Shown here: in pieces, positions 16,476 to 26,182 of the stretch
How the letters are laid out: every line of letters starts with the position of its first letter
Position numbering within the stretch: the stretch's first letter is position 1
Assembly: GCA_001029295.1 (NCBI GenBank)
Contig: LDXJ01000064.1
Span: forward strand, 310,001-374,000
Reading direction: 5' to 3'
Length of the DNA stretch: 64,000 bases
Source of the DNA: Peptococcaceae bacterium CEB3
Lineage (GTDB): Bacteria; Bacillota; Desulfitobacteriia; Desulfitobacteriales; Desulfitobacteriaceae
The notes under the pieces: model-generated
Database searches by the model: none
Told to the model about the DNA's origin: nothing
The model's input: the letters and a program-made list of their open reading frames with translations, nothing else
Made by a program: the position numbers and the translations under genes

Positions 16476-17795
16476 ATGAAAAAAGGGAAGTCCTTGGTCT
16501 TAACTGCCGCCGCACTCGCTATGGCAGCCATTGGGGTTCTTACGGGTTGCGGAGCAGGTGGTGGTTTGCCAACTGTCACCGTTTGGTCCTGGCGTTCACA
16601 GGACGCAAATCTGTGGAAACAGGTTCAGCAAGGTCTTAATGCCAAAGGTGAGAAGGTTAACATCCAATTTCGGCCCATCAATTCAACAAATTACGACGCA
16701 GTTCTTCAAACCGCCATGGATGGTGGGCAAGGGCCAGATGTTTTCTACGCCCGGGCTGGAACAGAAACTCTCGATTATGCGGCAGCCGATATGATTAAGC
16801 CCTTGGATAGCATCGTCAGCCTCTCAAGCATTAATTCTGCATCCCTCCACTCCGGGGTACAGTGGAATGGCAAGACTTATGGTGTTCCCTTTGCAATTCA
16901 AACGATGGAGGTATTCTATAACAAAGACATCTTTAAGCAATACGGTTTATCTGTGCCAAAGACTTGGCCGGAGTTCATCCACGTTTGCCAGGTACTTAAG
17001 GGCAAAGGCGTCACCCCAATTTATACTATGGGGCTCCAAGGTTGGATGTTGGCGCTCAATTTTGATGAAGTGGGCGCGACTATGCTGGGTGACACATTCA
17101 CTCAACAACTGGTCAACAAGCAAGTAAACTACAGTGACCAGCCGTTCGTTGACGCTCTTGGCAAATACCAGTCACTCGCCCCCTATTTTGAACCTAATTT
17201 CCAAGCAGTTGGTTCGGCTGGGAACGAGCAGGAAACTCAGTTTGCCTTGGGAAAATCCGCGATGGTAATGGACGGGATTTTTGACGTGCCGACCATTCAG
17301 AAATTTAACCCTAACATCAACATGGGCGCTTTTCTTATTCCGCCGGCAACATCCAGTCAATCAGAGAAAATTGATTGGTACCTAGATGGCGACATTTGCC
17401 TGAATAGCAAGATTGCCAACCCTGCCGAGAAGAAAGCAGCTGAAGAACTCATTGCCTTCACGGCGACCAAACAGTTTGGTCAAGACTTTACCGATATTGC
17501 CGGTGAAATTTCGCCGATTGCAGGTGTTCAAGTGCCTGCCAAGTATCCGTTGTCTGTGCAAGCATACCACTGGTATCAAACGGCTCCAATCAATCCTTTG
17601 TTTGGGATTCGCAGCCCAATGGATACGCAACCTCCGACTCCGATTAACAAACTGAGTAAGAGTGGAGTCGCTAACACTAACGGCATTTTCACGGCGGAAC
17701 AGAAGGTGCTGGTGCCGCTTCTTACCAGTAAAATAACGCCAAAAGAAGCTGCGGATGAGATTCAACAGACAGTGTCTTGGTATTTTAAGAAATGA
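16476..17795 (+). CDS. Extracellular sugar-binding lipoprotein of the CUT1 transporter
   Basis: A 439-residue family 1 solute-binding protein. The N-terminus MKKGKSLVLTAAALAMAAIG is a signal peptide ending in the lipobox LTGC, so the mature protein is lipid-anchored. VTVWSWRSQDANLWKQV, FNKDIF-like YNKDIFKQYGLSVPKTWPEF and EAADEIQQTVSWYF are typical of this family. ATG 16476 has GGGGGAGAAAG upstream. It should capture the substrate for the two preceding permeases. The ligand is inferred from the neighbours: MurNAc, a GlcNAc-MurNAc disaccharide or a muropeptide. Confidence 0.9.
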   Translation: MKKGKSLVLTAAALAMAAIGVLTGCGAGGGLPTVTVWSWRSQDANLWKQVQQGLNAKGEKVNIQFRPINSTNYDAVLQTAMDGGQGPDVFYARAGTETLDYAAADMIKPLDSIVSLSSINSASLHSGVQWNGKTYGVPFAIQTMEVFYNKDIFKQYGLSVPKTWPEFIHVCQVLKGKGVTPIYTMGLQGWMLALNFDEVGATMLGDTFTQQLVNKQVNYSDQPFVDALGKYQSLAPYFEPNFQAVGSAGNEQETQFALGKSAMVMDGIFDVPTIQKFNPNINMGAFLIPPATSSQSEKIDWYLDGDICLNSKIANPAEKKAAEELIAFTATKQFGQDFTDIAGEISPIAGVQVPAKYPLSVQAYHWYQTAPINPLFGIRSPMDTQPPTPINKLSKSGVANTNGIFTAEQKVLVPLLTSKITPKEAADEIQQTVSWYFKK

Positions 17796-17931
17796 GTGGA
17801 GCGTATTAGACTGCTGCAGCGAAGGACACCACCATTAGGAAGACTGATGTTGTACGGCTGTCAGTCTGGCTTAGCTTAACTATGACCAGAGCAGTGAACT
17901 ATCTAAGAATCGAATTAGGAAGTGTGTTGAC

Positions 17932-18870
17932 GTGGAAGGCATTTGGAAGTTAAAGACTGAGCAATCACATCCGAAGTACGCTGACCTGGACATCCGTACA
18001 ACCCGGGATCTGCTCATGATGATGAACGAGGCGGACCAGACGGTTCCAATGGCTGTCTCACAAGTTCTACCAGCCGTCGAACGTGCCGTAGATCTGATAG
18101 TCACCCACCTTAAACGCGGCGGAAGATTAATATACATCGGAGCCGGAACTAGCGGTCGAATCGGTGTATTGGATGCAGCCGAGTGCCCACCGACCTTTCG
18201 TACCCCTCCGGGCCAGGTCATTGGCTTGATAGCAGGCGGACGCGAGGCAATGTTTGAAGCGGTAGAGGAGGCTGAAGACAGCTCAACCAACGCTCGCGCT
18301 GACCTTGAGAAGCTTCGCCTCTCTCCGGATGACGTGGTGGTGGGCATCAGCGCAAGCGGACGGACACCCTATGTTGTCAGTGGGCTCAAGTATGCGAAGA
18401 GTGTCGGAAGTAGTACGATTGCGGTGAGTTGTAATCCCCATGCTGTCGTCAGCCAGCATGGGGACGTGCCAATCGAGGTCTCGACGGGGCCTGAGGTGCT
18501 GAGCGGTTCCACCCGTCTCAAGGCGGGAACAGCAGAGAAGCTGATAGTCAATATGCTAAGTACCGCAAGTATGTTCCGGCTGGGCAAGGTCTATCACAAC
18601 CTAATGGTAGATCTGAAGGTTACCAACGCGAAGCTCATGGAGAGAGCCAAGCACATGGTAATGACGACGGCAGATGTGGATGGCCAGGTAGCGGAGCGCG
18701 TCTTGAAACAAGCAAATGGTCATGTGAAGACGGCCATCCTCATGGCCAAAACAGGCGTCGACAGAGCCACGGCCGAAACCAAACTCGCCGACGCGGACGG
18801 CATACTTCGAATTGCCTTGGGCGAAGTGAATAACCCTAAGAAGGGCGCGCAGGTCACTATTCAGACGTAG
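17932..18870 (+). CDS. murQ: N-acetylmuramic acid 6-phosphate etherase
   Basis: A 312-residue SIS-domain enzyme that removes the lactyl ether from MurNAc-6-phosphate to give GlcNAc-6-phosphate and D-lactate. The signature IYIGAGTSGRIGVLDAAECPPTF occupies residues 67-89, with the catalytic E84. A second conserved acidic region, FEAVEEAEDSS, carries E115, and VVGISASGRTPYV is the phosphate-binding loop. The C-terminal helical bundle (NAKLMERAKHMVMTTADVD) is also conserved. The start is a GTG with TTAGGAAG upstream. This gene anchors the island as a MurNAc pathway. A 136-base gap separates it from the binding-protein gene. Confidence 0.96.
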   Translation: MEGIWKLKTEQSHPKYADLDIRTTRDLLMMMNEADQTVPMAVSQVLPAVERAVDLIVTHLKRGGRLIYIGAGTSGRIGVLDAAECPPTFRTPPGQVIGLIAGGREAMFEAVEEAEDSSTNARADLEKLRLSPDDVVVGISASGRTPYVVSGLKYAKSVGSSTIAVSCNPHAVVSQHGDVPIEVSTGPEVLSGSTRLKAGTAEKLIVNMLSTASMFRLGKVYHNLMVDLKVTNAKLMERAKHMVMTTADVDGQVAERVLKQANGHVKTAILMAKTGVDRATAETKLADADGILRIALGEVNNPKKGAQVTIQT

Positions 18871-19070
18871 ATCCTCATGCCGCAAAAGTGTCACCGACAG
18901 AGCATGCAAATAGTTGCCAGGCTGCACAAGCGGAGCGAACCGTCCGAGCTGAGGAGCGCGCAGCCGCAAGCTGCGAGTATCCGAAATTCTCCAACGAAGA
19001 AAAATGGGGTCCTATCTAGAGTTAAACTCTAAGAAATCGGTCGTAAGATTGCACGTCAGGAGGTCGAAAG

Positions 19071-20138
19071 ATGAGCCGCATTGTTCAAACCGAAGTCAAG
19101 ACCGTCGAACTCTCACTAAGCACACCGTTTCACACGTCTTTGCGCTCCGCCTATTCTGTGATCGATGTCCGCGTTACCATAGAAACTGATGATGGGATTC
19201 GAGGTGTAGGCTCAGCGTCGCCGACGGCAAAAATTACGGGTGAAACTACGGAATCTATTAAAGCCGCGATCTCTAACTTTGTGTTGCCAGCGCTTCAATC
19301 CATCGATCTCGATGACGAAGTGGCTGCCTTCGAAGCCATTCAGAAGTCAATCGTCCTAAATAACGCTGCAAAAGCGGCAGTGGACATTGCCTTGCACGAC
19401 GCTTACGCAAAGCGTCGTGCGGTGTCATTGGCACAGTATCTCAATCACCGCGACTTGTCCGAGTTTGAAACGGACGCAACCATCAGTCTGAATACGCCCT
19501 CTGCTATGGAAAACCAAGCACTGGAGTTGGTCGGGGCGGGATTTCGCTCCCTAAAAATAAAGCTCGGAGGCCGGGATGACCGGGACATAGAGCGTGTCAA
19601 ACGAATACGTCAGGCGCTAGGCAGGGACGCGGTTCTTCGCGTCGATGCTAACCAAGCTTGGGGGGTCAAGGAAAGCCTTCAATACATCGATAAGTTAGCC
19701 CCACTCGGAGTGGAGTTTGTCGAACAGCCCGTCTACCGCAAAGATTTGCTGGGCCTTCGCGAGGTGACCAAGCACAGTGCTCTTCCCATTGCGGCAGATG
19801 AGAGCGTATTCGATGCTTACGATTTGAACCACATACTGTTTCTCCAGGCGGCGCACATTATCAATTTAAAACTAATGAAAACTGGCGGTCTCTACCCCGC
19901 AAAGGAGATGATCAAGACCATTCAAGAGGCTGGTCTTGACTGGATGGTCGGCAGTATGATGGAAGGGCCGGCATCTGTTGTCGCGGCAGCGACCTTGGCA
20001 GTCGCCTTCGATAGTCGCTATAAGGACTTGGACGCCGCCTATTTTCTTGGGAACCAGGAAGCTGCGGGTGGTCCCGAATATCGAAATGGTAAACTCATAG
20101 TTGGTGGCGGTATTGGCTTGGGGGTTGCGTATCATTGA
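19071..20138 (+). CDS. L-Ala-D/L-Glu epimerase (enolase superfamily)
   Basis: A 355-residue muconate-lactonizing subgroup enzyme that epimerises L-Ala-D-Glu from murein peptides to L-Ala-L-Glu, so ordinary peptidases can finish it. The acid-base lysines are K162 and K164 in LKIKLGG. Metal ligands are D192 (LRVDANQAW), E218 (FVEQPV) and D243 (AADES), and the second general base is K267 (INLKLMKTGG). The length and the D-E-S sequence fit YcjG/YkfB-type dipeptide epimerases. CAGGAGG precedes the ATG. It lies 200 bases after murQ; nothing is seen in the gap. Other dipeptide specificities are possible. Confidence 0.9.
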   Translation: MSRIVQTEVKTVELSLSTPFHTSLRSAYSVIDVRVTIETDDGIRGVGSASPTAKITGETTESIKAAISNFVLPALQSIDLDDEVAAFEAIQKSIVLNNAAKAAVDIALHDAYAKRRAVSLAQYLNHRDLSEFETDATISLNTPSAMENQALELVGAGFRSLKIKLGGRDDRDIERVKRIRQALGRDAVLRVDANQAWGVKESLQYIDKLAPLGVEFVEQPVYRKDLLGLREVTKHSALPIAADESVFDAYDLNHILFLQAAHIINLKLMKTGGLYPAKEMIKTIQEAGLDWMVGSMMEGPASVVAAATLAVAFDSRYKDLDAAYFLGNQEAAGGPEYRNGKLIVGGGIGLGVAYH

Positions 20139-20202
20139 TTTACCAAAAACTTAGCAAAAACTTAGTTGCTATTAAGCTCTCAGCAAAAAGTAGGTGTTTT
20201 CC

Positions 20203-21060
20203 ATGTTATATATGCCTGGTGGCGGCCTCGTAAGATTAAGGGAATCAGTAAATGGGCTGCCAGAGTCAGAGGCCAAGATAGCCCGATACATTCTTCACCA
20301 TCCGGCCGAATTCGTGAACATGGCGGTGCAAGATCTATCTCGGGCCAGCCACAGCAGCCCTGCGGCCGTTGTCCGCTTGTGGAAATCTCTCGGTTTTGAC
20401 GGTTATCAAGACTTCAAGTTGCGTGTGGCGAGCGATTTGCAAACCAATCCCCAAGTGCAATACGTAGAGCTGTCTGGCGACTATTCCTTTGGCAGCATCC
20501 TGCATTCTGTAGAGGACAGCAACATCCAGTCCATTCAGAACACTCTCCGCCTCCTGCGCGAATCCGATGTGAAAGCGACTGCAGAGGCACTGCGAACCGC
20601 AAGACAGACGGTGACGATGGGTGTGGGGGCCTCAGCAGTTGTCGCGGATGACATAGCGCAAAAACTAATGCGTATTGGCCTCCCCGTGAGCGCCGCCCAC
20701 GACTTTCACCAGGGGGCCACACTTGCAGCGCAGATTCATGAAAAGGACGTTCTTCTCGCTGTGTCATATTCAGGAACTACTACCGATGTAATCGAAGTTG
20801 CTGAGATTGCCAAAAGCGGTGGAGCGAGAATTATCGCGCTCACGCGGTTCGGTAACACGCCACTCAGTCGGCTGGCTGACATTTGTCTCTGTGTTAGTGC
20901 CGTAGAACCGAAAGTCCGAGTAGCGGCAACGGCCTCAAGAATCTGTGCGCTGGTGATCGTAGACATCGTCTTCATGGATGTTGTCAACCAGGACAAAGAG
21001 AGGGTTTACTCTGCTTTAGAAGCAACCAGAAATGCCATAGTACGACACAAGGTGGAGTAG
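20203..21060 (+). CDS. murR: RpiR/MurR-family transcription regulator
   Basis: About 285 residues. An N-terminal RpiR helix-turn-helix domain (residues 10-80: SVNGLPESEAKIARYILHHP, NMAVQDLSRASHSSPAAVVRLWKSLGFDGYQDFK) is followed by a SIS sugar-phosphate domain (residues 120-255: GVGASAVVADDIAQKL, LLAVSYSGTTTDVIEVAEIAKSGGARII). Its Bacillus and E. coli relatives repress MurNAc genes and respond to MurNAc-6-phosphate. The start is uncertain: ATG 20203 has TAGGTG at good spacing, and GTG 20194 and ATG 20212 are alternatives. It ends the first half of the island and probably controls it. Confidence 0.85.
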   Translation: MLYMPGGGLVRLRESVNGLPESEAKIARYILHHPAEFVNMAVQDLSRASHSSPAAVVRLWKSLGFDGYQDFKLRVASDLQTNPQVQYVELSGDYSFGSILHSVEDSNIQSIQNTLRLLRESDVKATAEALRTARQTVTMGVGASAVVADDIAQKLMRIGLPVSAAHDFHQGATLAAQIHEKDVLLAVSYSGTTTDVIEVAEIAKSGGARIIALTRFGNTPLSRLADICLCVSAVEPKVRVAATASRICALVIVDIVFMDVVNQDKERVYSALEATRNAIVRHKVE

Positions 21061-21394
21061 TTATGAACTTAATTCTTCACGATTGGCCGGCCCGGAACCC
21101 GTATGAGGGATATCGACCAACTCGGAATGAAGGAGGTGATTTCCAGAGGCCTTGAGATCACCGGACGGGGAAGGGAGGATTAGGGTTTCGACCGGTGTTC
21201 AGTTGCAGGCCTGCGTGGTCAGAGAGTGGTGAAGCTGAATATTTAGGGGGAAACGGGTACTTAGGAAGAAGGATATGCCAGGAGTCTTTTTGAAGGAAGA
21301 AAGAAGAATTTAGCCTATAAGCAGCGATTAGAAAGTAATGGGAATTAACAGAATCGCGAGAATTAAAGTTAAATGCGATAAGGAGGGATGACTC
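21061..21394. other. Intergenic stretch between murR and the peptide transporter
   Basis: No credible gene is present. AAGGAGGTG (from about 21130) precedes a 15-codon frame, too short to support as a gene. The final 60 bases are A-rich and should carry the promoter of the peptide-transport operon, but no clear -35/-10 pair is seen. Confidence 0.4.
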
Positions 21395-23218
21395 GTGAGA
21401 CGTTATGGGATCAAATTGGTCAAATTGGTTGGGGTGGCAGCCCTCTCATTGGCTTTGTCTGCCTGTGGCTCCACAACAACGACATCCAGCACCAGCACAT
21501 TTACGACCGTGGATGAGTATCACCCCATCAGCGCGGGCGCTCCGTACAATCCTTACAACCCTAATGGCAACACGTGGTTGGGCTACGATCAATGGCAGCT
21601 CGCCTGGTTCACCAACTCGGTCACCAATCCTGACAGCTTCATTCCGGGTTTGGCGGCGTCCTGGACTACCAACGCCGCCGGCACCACTGTCAGCGTCACC
21701 CTTCAGCCCAATGCCAAGTGGTCGAACGGTCAGCCGGTGACGGCGGAGGATGTCAAGGCGTCGTTTGCACTCGCCTTCACCCAGGGCAACGCCCAAGCCT
21801 TTGACCTGGGCTCCATTACCGTGCTCAACAGCCATCAAGTACAATTCAGCCAACTGCCTGGCGACCACTACAACCTCTTTCTCCACCAGCTGTTGCAGCA
21901 GACTATGGTGCCGGCCTCAGAATTCGCGCCTATCCTGCCCAAAAACATTTGGTCCATCATCAACACGGCGCAATATGCTGGCACGAATTCTACCAAATTG
22001 TCTCAAGCCAAGGCGGCCGCCGATCAGCTGACGGCGATCGGAAAGCGCGTCACGGCCTACGCGCCTCCCCGTTCAAAAGATCTGTCCGCGGGTCCCTTTG
22101 TGCTGAAGAGCCTCAATCCGGGTGAAGCCATCTTGGAAAAAAATCCTGACTTCTACGCTGCCAAGAACGTCCACGTGCAAGAGGTGGAAATGCGTAACTA
22201 CACGGGTAACCAGCAGATCTGGAACTATCTCGAGAGCGGCCAATTGGACTACGGCCCATACACCTCCATGCCCACCAACATCCTCGACCAGATTCTGAAG
22301 ACCAAAGGCAACCAGAAAGTCGTCACCCCGTCTGTGGTCGGCGCTGCGCTCGCCTTCAACGAGAACATCTATCCCTACAGTATGACGAAAGTTCGTCAAG
22401 CGCTGGCCTATGTGATTGACCGCAGCCAAGTGCAGAAAGTGGCCGAGCCGGTCAGCGGCATTCCAGCCAAGTACCAGACGGGCATGATTGATACCGCAAC
22501 GAAGGAATGGATGAGCCCCTCCCAGCTTAGCCAATTGAATACCTACCCGACCGACCTCGGCAAAGCCACGCAACTGCTGACCTCGGCAGGATTCAAGAAA
22601 GTGAACGGCCAATGGCGGATGCCAAACGGCAAGCCTTGGACCATCACCATCTACGCCGTGAACGGATTTAGTGACTGGATCGCGGCCGCCAAGGTCATCT
22701 CGAGCGAGTTAACCAACTTCGGCATCCCCGCTTCCCCCAGCATTGTCTCCAGTTACTCGCAGGAAATCCAGAACCAGGACGATGGGCAATATGCTGTCTC
22801 GTTTTACTTGGACGCCTTGGGACCCATCCCTCAAAACGCTTTTAGCCGCATTTACGGAAAGGCGGACGGCTACGACTTGGTGGGCACAAACCTGGTGCAT
22901 TATCCGCCGAGCGCTCATGGTAAGGGCAACTTCATCGACTTGCCGACCGAAATTCCCACCGCGAGCGGCCAAATGATTACGCCGGGCGTGCTCACCCAGG
23001 AGCTGACCCAGATGTCATCGGCTTCCCAGGAGCGGCCGATCGTGGCCCAACTGGGGGAAGTTACCGATCAGAATGTGCCCGTCATTACGCTTTGGGATTA
23101 TACCAACGTACAGTTCATCAGTACGTCGCGGTTTAAGAACTTCCCCGTGCACCAAACAGGCCTGATGGACAATCCTGCCGGGGTGTGGATGTCGCAAGGA
23201 TACGTCACGTCCAAGTAG
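21395..23218 (+). CDS. Peptide/muropeptide-binding lipoprotein (SBP family 5)
   Basis: A 607-residue family 5 solute-binding protein. The signal peptide MRRYGIKLVKLVGVAALSLA ends in the lipobox LSAC, followed by a Ser/Thr-rich linker. LAASWTTNAAGTTVSVTLQPNAKWSNGQPVTAEDVKASF is the family signature. The start is a GTG with AAGGAGGG upstream. It opens a complete five-gene Opp/Dpp-type importer. Since murR lies upstream and a GNAT-PIG-L-NagZ set downstream, the expected ligand is a murein peptide or muropeptide, but the sequence alone does not prove it. Confidence 0.92.
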   Translation: MRRYGIKLVKLVGVAALSLALSACGSTTTTSSTSTFTTVDEYHPISAGAPYNPYNPNGNTWLGYDQWQLAWFTNSVTNPDSFIPGLAASWTTNAAGTTVSVTLQPNAKWSNGQPVTAEDVKASFALAFTQGNAQAFDLGSITVLNSHQVQFSQLPGDHYNLFLHQLLQQTMVPASEFAPILPKNIWSIINTAQYAGTNSTKLSQAKAAADQLTAIGKRVTAYAPPRSKDLSAGPFVLKSLNPGEAILEKNPDFYAAKNVHVQEVEMRNYTGNQQIWNYLESGQLDYGPYTSMPTNILDQILKTKGNQKVVTPSVVGAALAFNENIYPYSMTKVRQALAYVIDRSQVQKVAEPVSGIPAKYQTGMIDTATKEWMSPSQLSQLNTYPTDLGKATQLLTSAGFKKVNGQWRMPNGKPWTITIYAVNGFSDWIAAAKVISSELTNFGIPASPSIVSSYSQEIQNQDDGQYAVSFYLDALGPIPQNAFSRIYGKADGYDLVGTNLVHYPPSAHGKGNFIDLPTEIPTASGQMITPGVLTQELTQMSSASQERPIVAQLGEVTDQNVPVITLWDYTNVQFISTSRFKNFPVHQTGLMDNPAGVWMSQGYVTSK

Positions 23219-23269
23219 TTCGAACAGGGCCGGTCTCCAAGACCGGCTCCGGTTTTAGGAGGAAACCCC

Positions 23270-24262
23270 ATGCGTGAAGCGATACGCCTCATTAAGCGGC
23301 TGATTGGCGGCGCGTTGATGGTGCTGATCGTCGCTACCTTTACCTTTTTCTTAGTGCGTCTGATGCCGGGCAATCCGGTGCAGGCCGCATATAACACATT
23401 GATTACCCGCGGAATGACCCCCGTTCAGGCTGCCAATGAAGTTCGGGTTATGTACGGATTCATGCCGCACGAGTCGCTATGGGCACAGTACGTGCATTAT
23501 TTGAATCAACTGATTCACTTCAACCTGGGTCAGTCCATTTCCTATGAGGGCGTCAGTGTCCTCCACATTGTGCTTAGCGCGGCTCCCTGGACCATTACCT
23601 TGGTGTTGTCCGGCGTGGTGGCCAGTTTCCTTCTGGGCGTTACCGCAGGCGTGGTGGCCGCCATGAAGCGTTCCAGCGGTATGGGCAGTGTGCTCACCGT
23701 GAGCGGGTCACTGCTGCACGGCATCCCGCAATTCGTGATGGCGCTTTTGCTCGCCTTTGTCTTCACTACTCTGTGGCCGATATTTCCCTTTGGGGCGCCT
23801 TACGGCGGGGCGTTGACCCCGGGCTTTAACCTGCCGTTTATCGGATCCTTGGCTTTTCATGCCGTCCTGCCGGTGGTGGCCTACGCGCTCTCCAGCTACG
23901 GTGGCTGGCTCCTGACGATGAAATCCAGCGTCGTTTCCGTCATGGGCGATGACTTTGTGCTGGCTGCGGAGCTGCGCGGGTTGAAACCCTCCATTCGCTT
24001 TGGCTATATTGCCCGAAACGCCATCCTTCCGCTGTTCACCATCTTCGCGCTGTCTCTAGGTTTTATGTTCGGCGGGTCGGTGTTCATCGAAAACATCTTT
24101 GACTACAACGGCCTCGGCAATTTGCTTTTGACCAGTATCAACAACCGCGACTATCCTTTGATGACTGGCGCCTTCTTGCTCATCACCATCGCCGTGATTT
24201 TGTCAAACATTGTGGCCGACTTCCTGTACACAGCTGTCGACCCCAGGATTCGGAGGCCCTAG
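23270..24262 (+). CDS. Peptide ABC transporter permease (DppB/OppB)
   Basis: A 330-residue membrane protein. The N-terminal helix GGALMVLIVATFTFFLVRLMPGNP is the typical DppB start. Further helices are near 105-130, 140-165, 185-215, 245-275 and 290-315. The ATPase-contact loop reads LAAELRGLKPSIRFGYIARNAILP. AGGAGG precedes the ATG, 51 bases after the binding-protein gene. It pairs with the DppC-type permease that starts 2 bases after its stop. Confidence 0.94.
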   Translation: MREAIRLIKRLIGGALMVLIVATFTFFLVRLMPGNPVQAAYNTLITRGMTPVQAANEVRVMYGFMPHESLWAQYVHYLNQLIHFNLGQSISYEGVSVLHIVLSAAPWTITLVLSGVVASFLLGVTAGVVAAMKRSSGMGSVLTVSGSLLHGIPQFVMALLLAFVFTTLWPIFPFGAPYGGALTPGFNLPFIGSLAFHAVLPVVAYALSSYGGWLLTMKSSVVSVMGDDFVLAAELRGLKPSIRFGYIARNAILPLFTIFALSLGFMFGGSVFIENIFDYNGLGNLLLTSINNRDYPLMTGAFLLITIAVILSNIVADFLYTAVDPRIRRP

Positions 24263-24263
24263 C

Positions 24264-25178
24264 ATGACTGCACGCACACCAAAAAATAATGCGGCCCCCC
24301 AGATCCCGCCCATCCATGGCGAGTCCTTTCTGAGAATGTCTTGGCGGGTCATCAAAGCCAAGCCCACACGGGTGATCGGTCTGGTCATTATCGTCGTCTT
24401 CGCCTTGATGGGTATCTTCGGTCCCCTGCTCTATCCGCACAACTTGCCCATTAACCCCAATGCCATCTATGCGCCGCCCAGCCTCAGGTATCCGTTAGGC
24501 ACCGACTTTGAGGGAACCAGCAATTTGGCGCTGGTGATTACCGGCGCACGCTATGTCCTGTTTGCTGCCCTCATGGCGGCCCTTTTCACGGTCGTGTTTG
24601 GCACTGGCATCGGCCTCTTGTCAGGGTATCTCATTGGAACTACTGACACCGTTTTGATGCGCATCACCGATTTCATCCTGACCATCCCCGGTTTCCCGCT
24701 TTTGGTCGTCCTGTCGACGGTATGGAATTTTGGACAGCCGGTAGCCATGGGGTTCGTTCTGGGAATCACCGGCTGGGGCGGATTGGCGCGGGCCGTACGC
24801 TCACAGACCCTGTCCCTGCGTGAACGCGGGTTTATTGAAGCTGCGCGCGGTTTGGGACTCCCAGGGTGGCATATTGTGTTCTTTGAGATTCTCCCCAATA
24901 TGGGACCGTACATTGCCATGAATCTCTTGGTCTCCATCACAGGCGCTATTTATGCGGAAGTAGGCTTGTTCTACCTCGGAGTCGTACCGTTCCACGTCAA
25001 CAACTGGGGCGTCATGTTGAACCTGGCGGTGTTCACCGGAGGTGCCATGGAGAGCGCCAAAGCGCTCCCGTACTTGCTGTCCCCGCTGGTTGCCATTCTA
25101 CTCTTGACATTAGGCGTCGTGCTGTTTTTAGACGCCTTGGACGAGATTTTTAATCCACGGTTAAGGGAGGCCGCATAA
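24264..25178 (+). CDS. Peptide ABC transporter permease (DppC/OppC)
   Basis: A 304-residue membrane protein with a 45-residue cytoplasmic lead and about six helices. The DppC-type loop YPLGTDFEGTSNLALVITGARYVLFAAL and the EAA loop RGFIEAARGLGLPGWHIVFFEILPN are clear. ATG 24264 has GGAGG 7 bases upstream. Its stop overlaps the next start as TAATG, showing translational coupling to the first ATPase. Confidence 0.94.
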   Translation: MTARTPKNNAAPQIPPIHGESFLRMSWRVIKAKPTRVIGLVIIVVFALMGIFGPLLYPHNLPINPNAIYAPPSLRYPLGTDFEGTSNLALVITGARYVLFAALMAALFTVVFGTGIGLLSGYLIGTTDTVLMRITDFILTIPGFPLLVVLSTVWNFGQPVAMGFVLGITGWGGLARAVRSQTLSLRERGFIEAARGLGLPGWHIVFFEILPNMGPYIAMNLLVSITGAIYAEVGLFYLGVVPFHVNNWGVMLNLAVFTGGAMESAKALPYLLSPLVAILLLTLGVVLFLDALDEIFNPRLREAA

Positions 25179-26182
25179 TGAACGCCTCAGAACCTTACAG
25201 TGCTGCCGTCGGTGCCGGGATTACGATCCGAAATTTGACGGTGACCTACCACACCGATCGCGGCATATTCCCCGCCTTGAAGGATGTCTCTCTGGACATC
25301 CGGCCCCAGACCATCACGGGTTTTATCGGAGAATCCGGATCGGGCAAGACTACCTTGGCCATGGCGATAATGAACGCTATCCGCACCCCAGGACTCATTG
25401 CCAGTGGGTCGATTTACACGGACGGAGTAGGGGATGTCCTGAAGCTACAAGGGGAAAGTCTCAGGCGCGTCCACGGTCAGCATTTTGGCTTCGTTTTCCA
25501 GGCATCCTCCAACTCGTTGAATCCGCTCAAGCGCATCGGTGCCCAGCTCCTCGATTTGGGCCGCTCGCACGGCATCAAGGATCCTCGGATATTGCTGAAA
25601 GAGGCCCGGGCCCTGGCCGAGCGCATGGGGATGGACGGAGATCGCGTGCTAACTTCGTATCAACACGAACTGTCAGGTGGTATGCGTCAGCGGGCTGGCA
25701 TTATTTTTGCCTTGGTCCTGAGGGCTAAAGTGGTGATTCTGGACGAACCCACCACCGCTTTAGACATGCTGTCACAGCAGGCAGTGCTCGAAATCATCCG
25801 TCAGATTCATGAGGAGCGTGGCCTGACCAGCATCATTATCACCCATGACATGGGGGTGATGGCCGAAATAGTTCAGCGCGTAGTGGTTCTCTACGCGGGC
25901 CGGGTGGTCGAAGAAGGTCCAACCCAAGATTTGCTCCAGCGGCCGCGGCATCCGTATACTAAGGGCCTCATTGACGCCATTCCCCGCATTACCGGAGATC
26001 TGGCCGAGGCCAAGCCACTCGCTGGGAGCCCGCCGGATTTGGCTACCGTCCCCACACAGGGATGCGTCTTTCGAGATCGCTGTTCGCTGCGCCGGCCAGT
26101 GTGCGATCTCGTCGAACCTCTGGCTCAACCTGCCCATGGGGATGGGTTAGTCACTTGTCATGGAGTGAATGCGCATGATTGA
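25178..26182 (+). CDS. Peptide ABC transporter ATPase (DppD/OppD)
   Basis: A 334-residue ABC ATPase. Walker A is GESGSGKTT, the signature is LSGGMRQRAGI, and Walker B VVILDEPTTALD is followed by the switch histidine in IITHD. The C-terminal oligopeptide extension has the cysteines usually associated with an iron-sulfur cluster (GCVFRDRCSLRRPVC...VTCH). It works as a heterodimer with the following gene. The start overlaps the previous stop (TAATG). Confidence 0.95.
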   Translation: MNASEPYSAAVGAGITIRNLTVTYHTDRGIFPALKDVSLDIRPQTITGFIGESGSGKTTLAMAIMNAIRTPGLIASGSIYTDGVGDVLKLQGESLRRVHGQHFGFVFQASSNSLNPLKRIGAQLLDLGRSHGIKDPRILLKEARALAERMGMDGDRVLTSYQHELSGGMRQRAGIIFALVLRAKVVILDEPTTALDMLSQQAVLEIIRQIHEERGLTSIIITHDMGVMAEIVQRVVVLYAGRVVEEGPTQDLLQRPRHPYTKGLIDAIPRITGDLAEAKPLAGSPPDLATVPTQGCVFRDRCSLRRPVCDLVEPLAQPAHGDGLVTCHGVNAHD

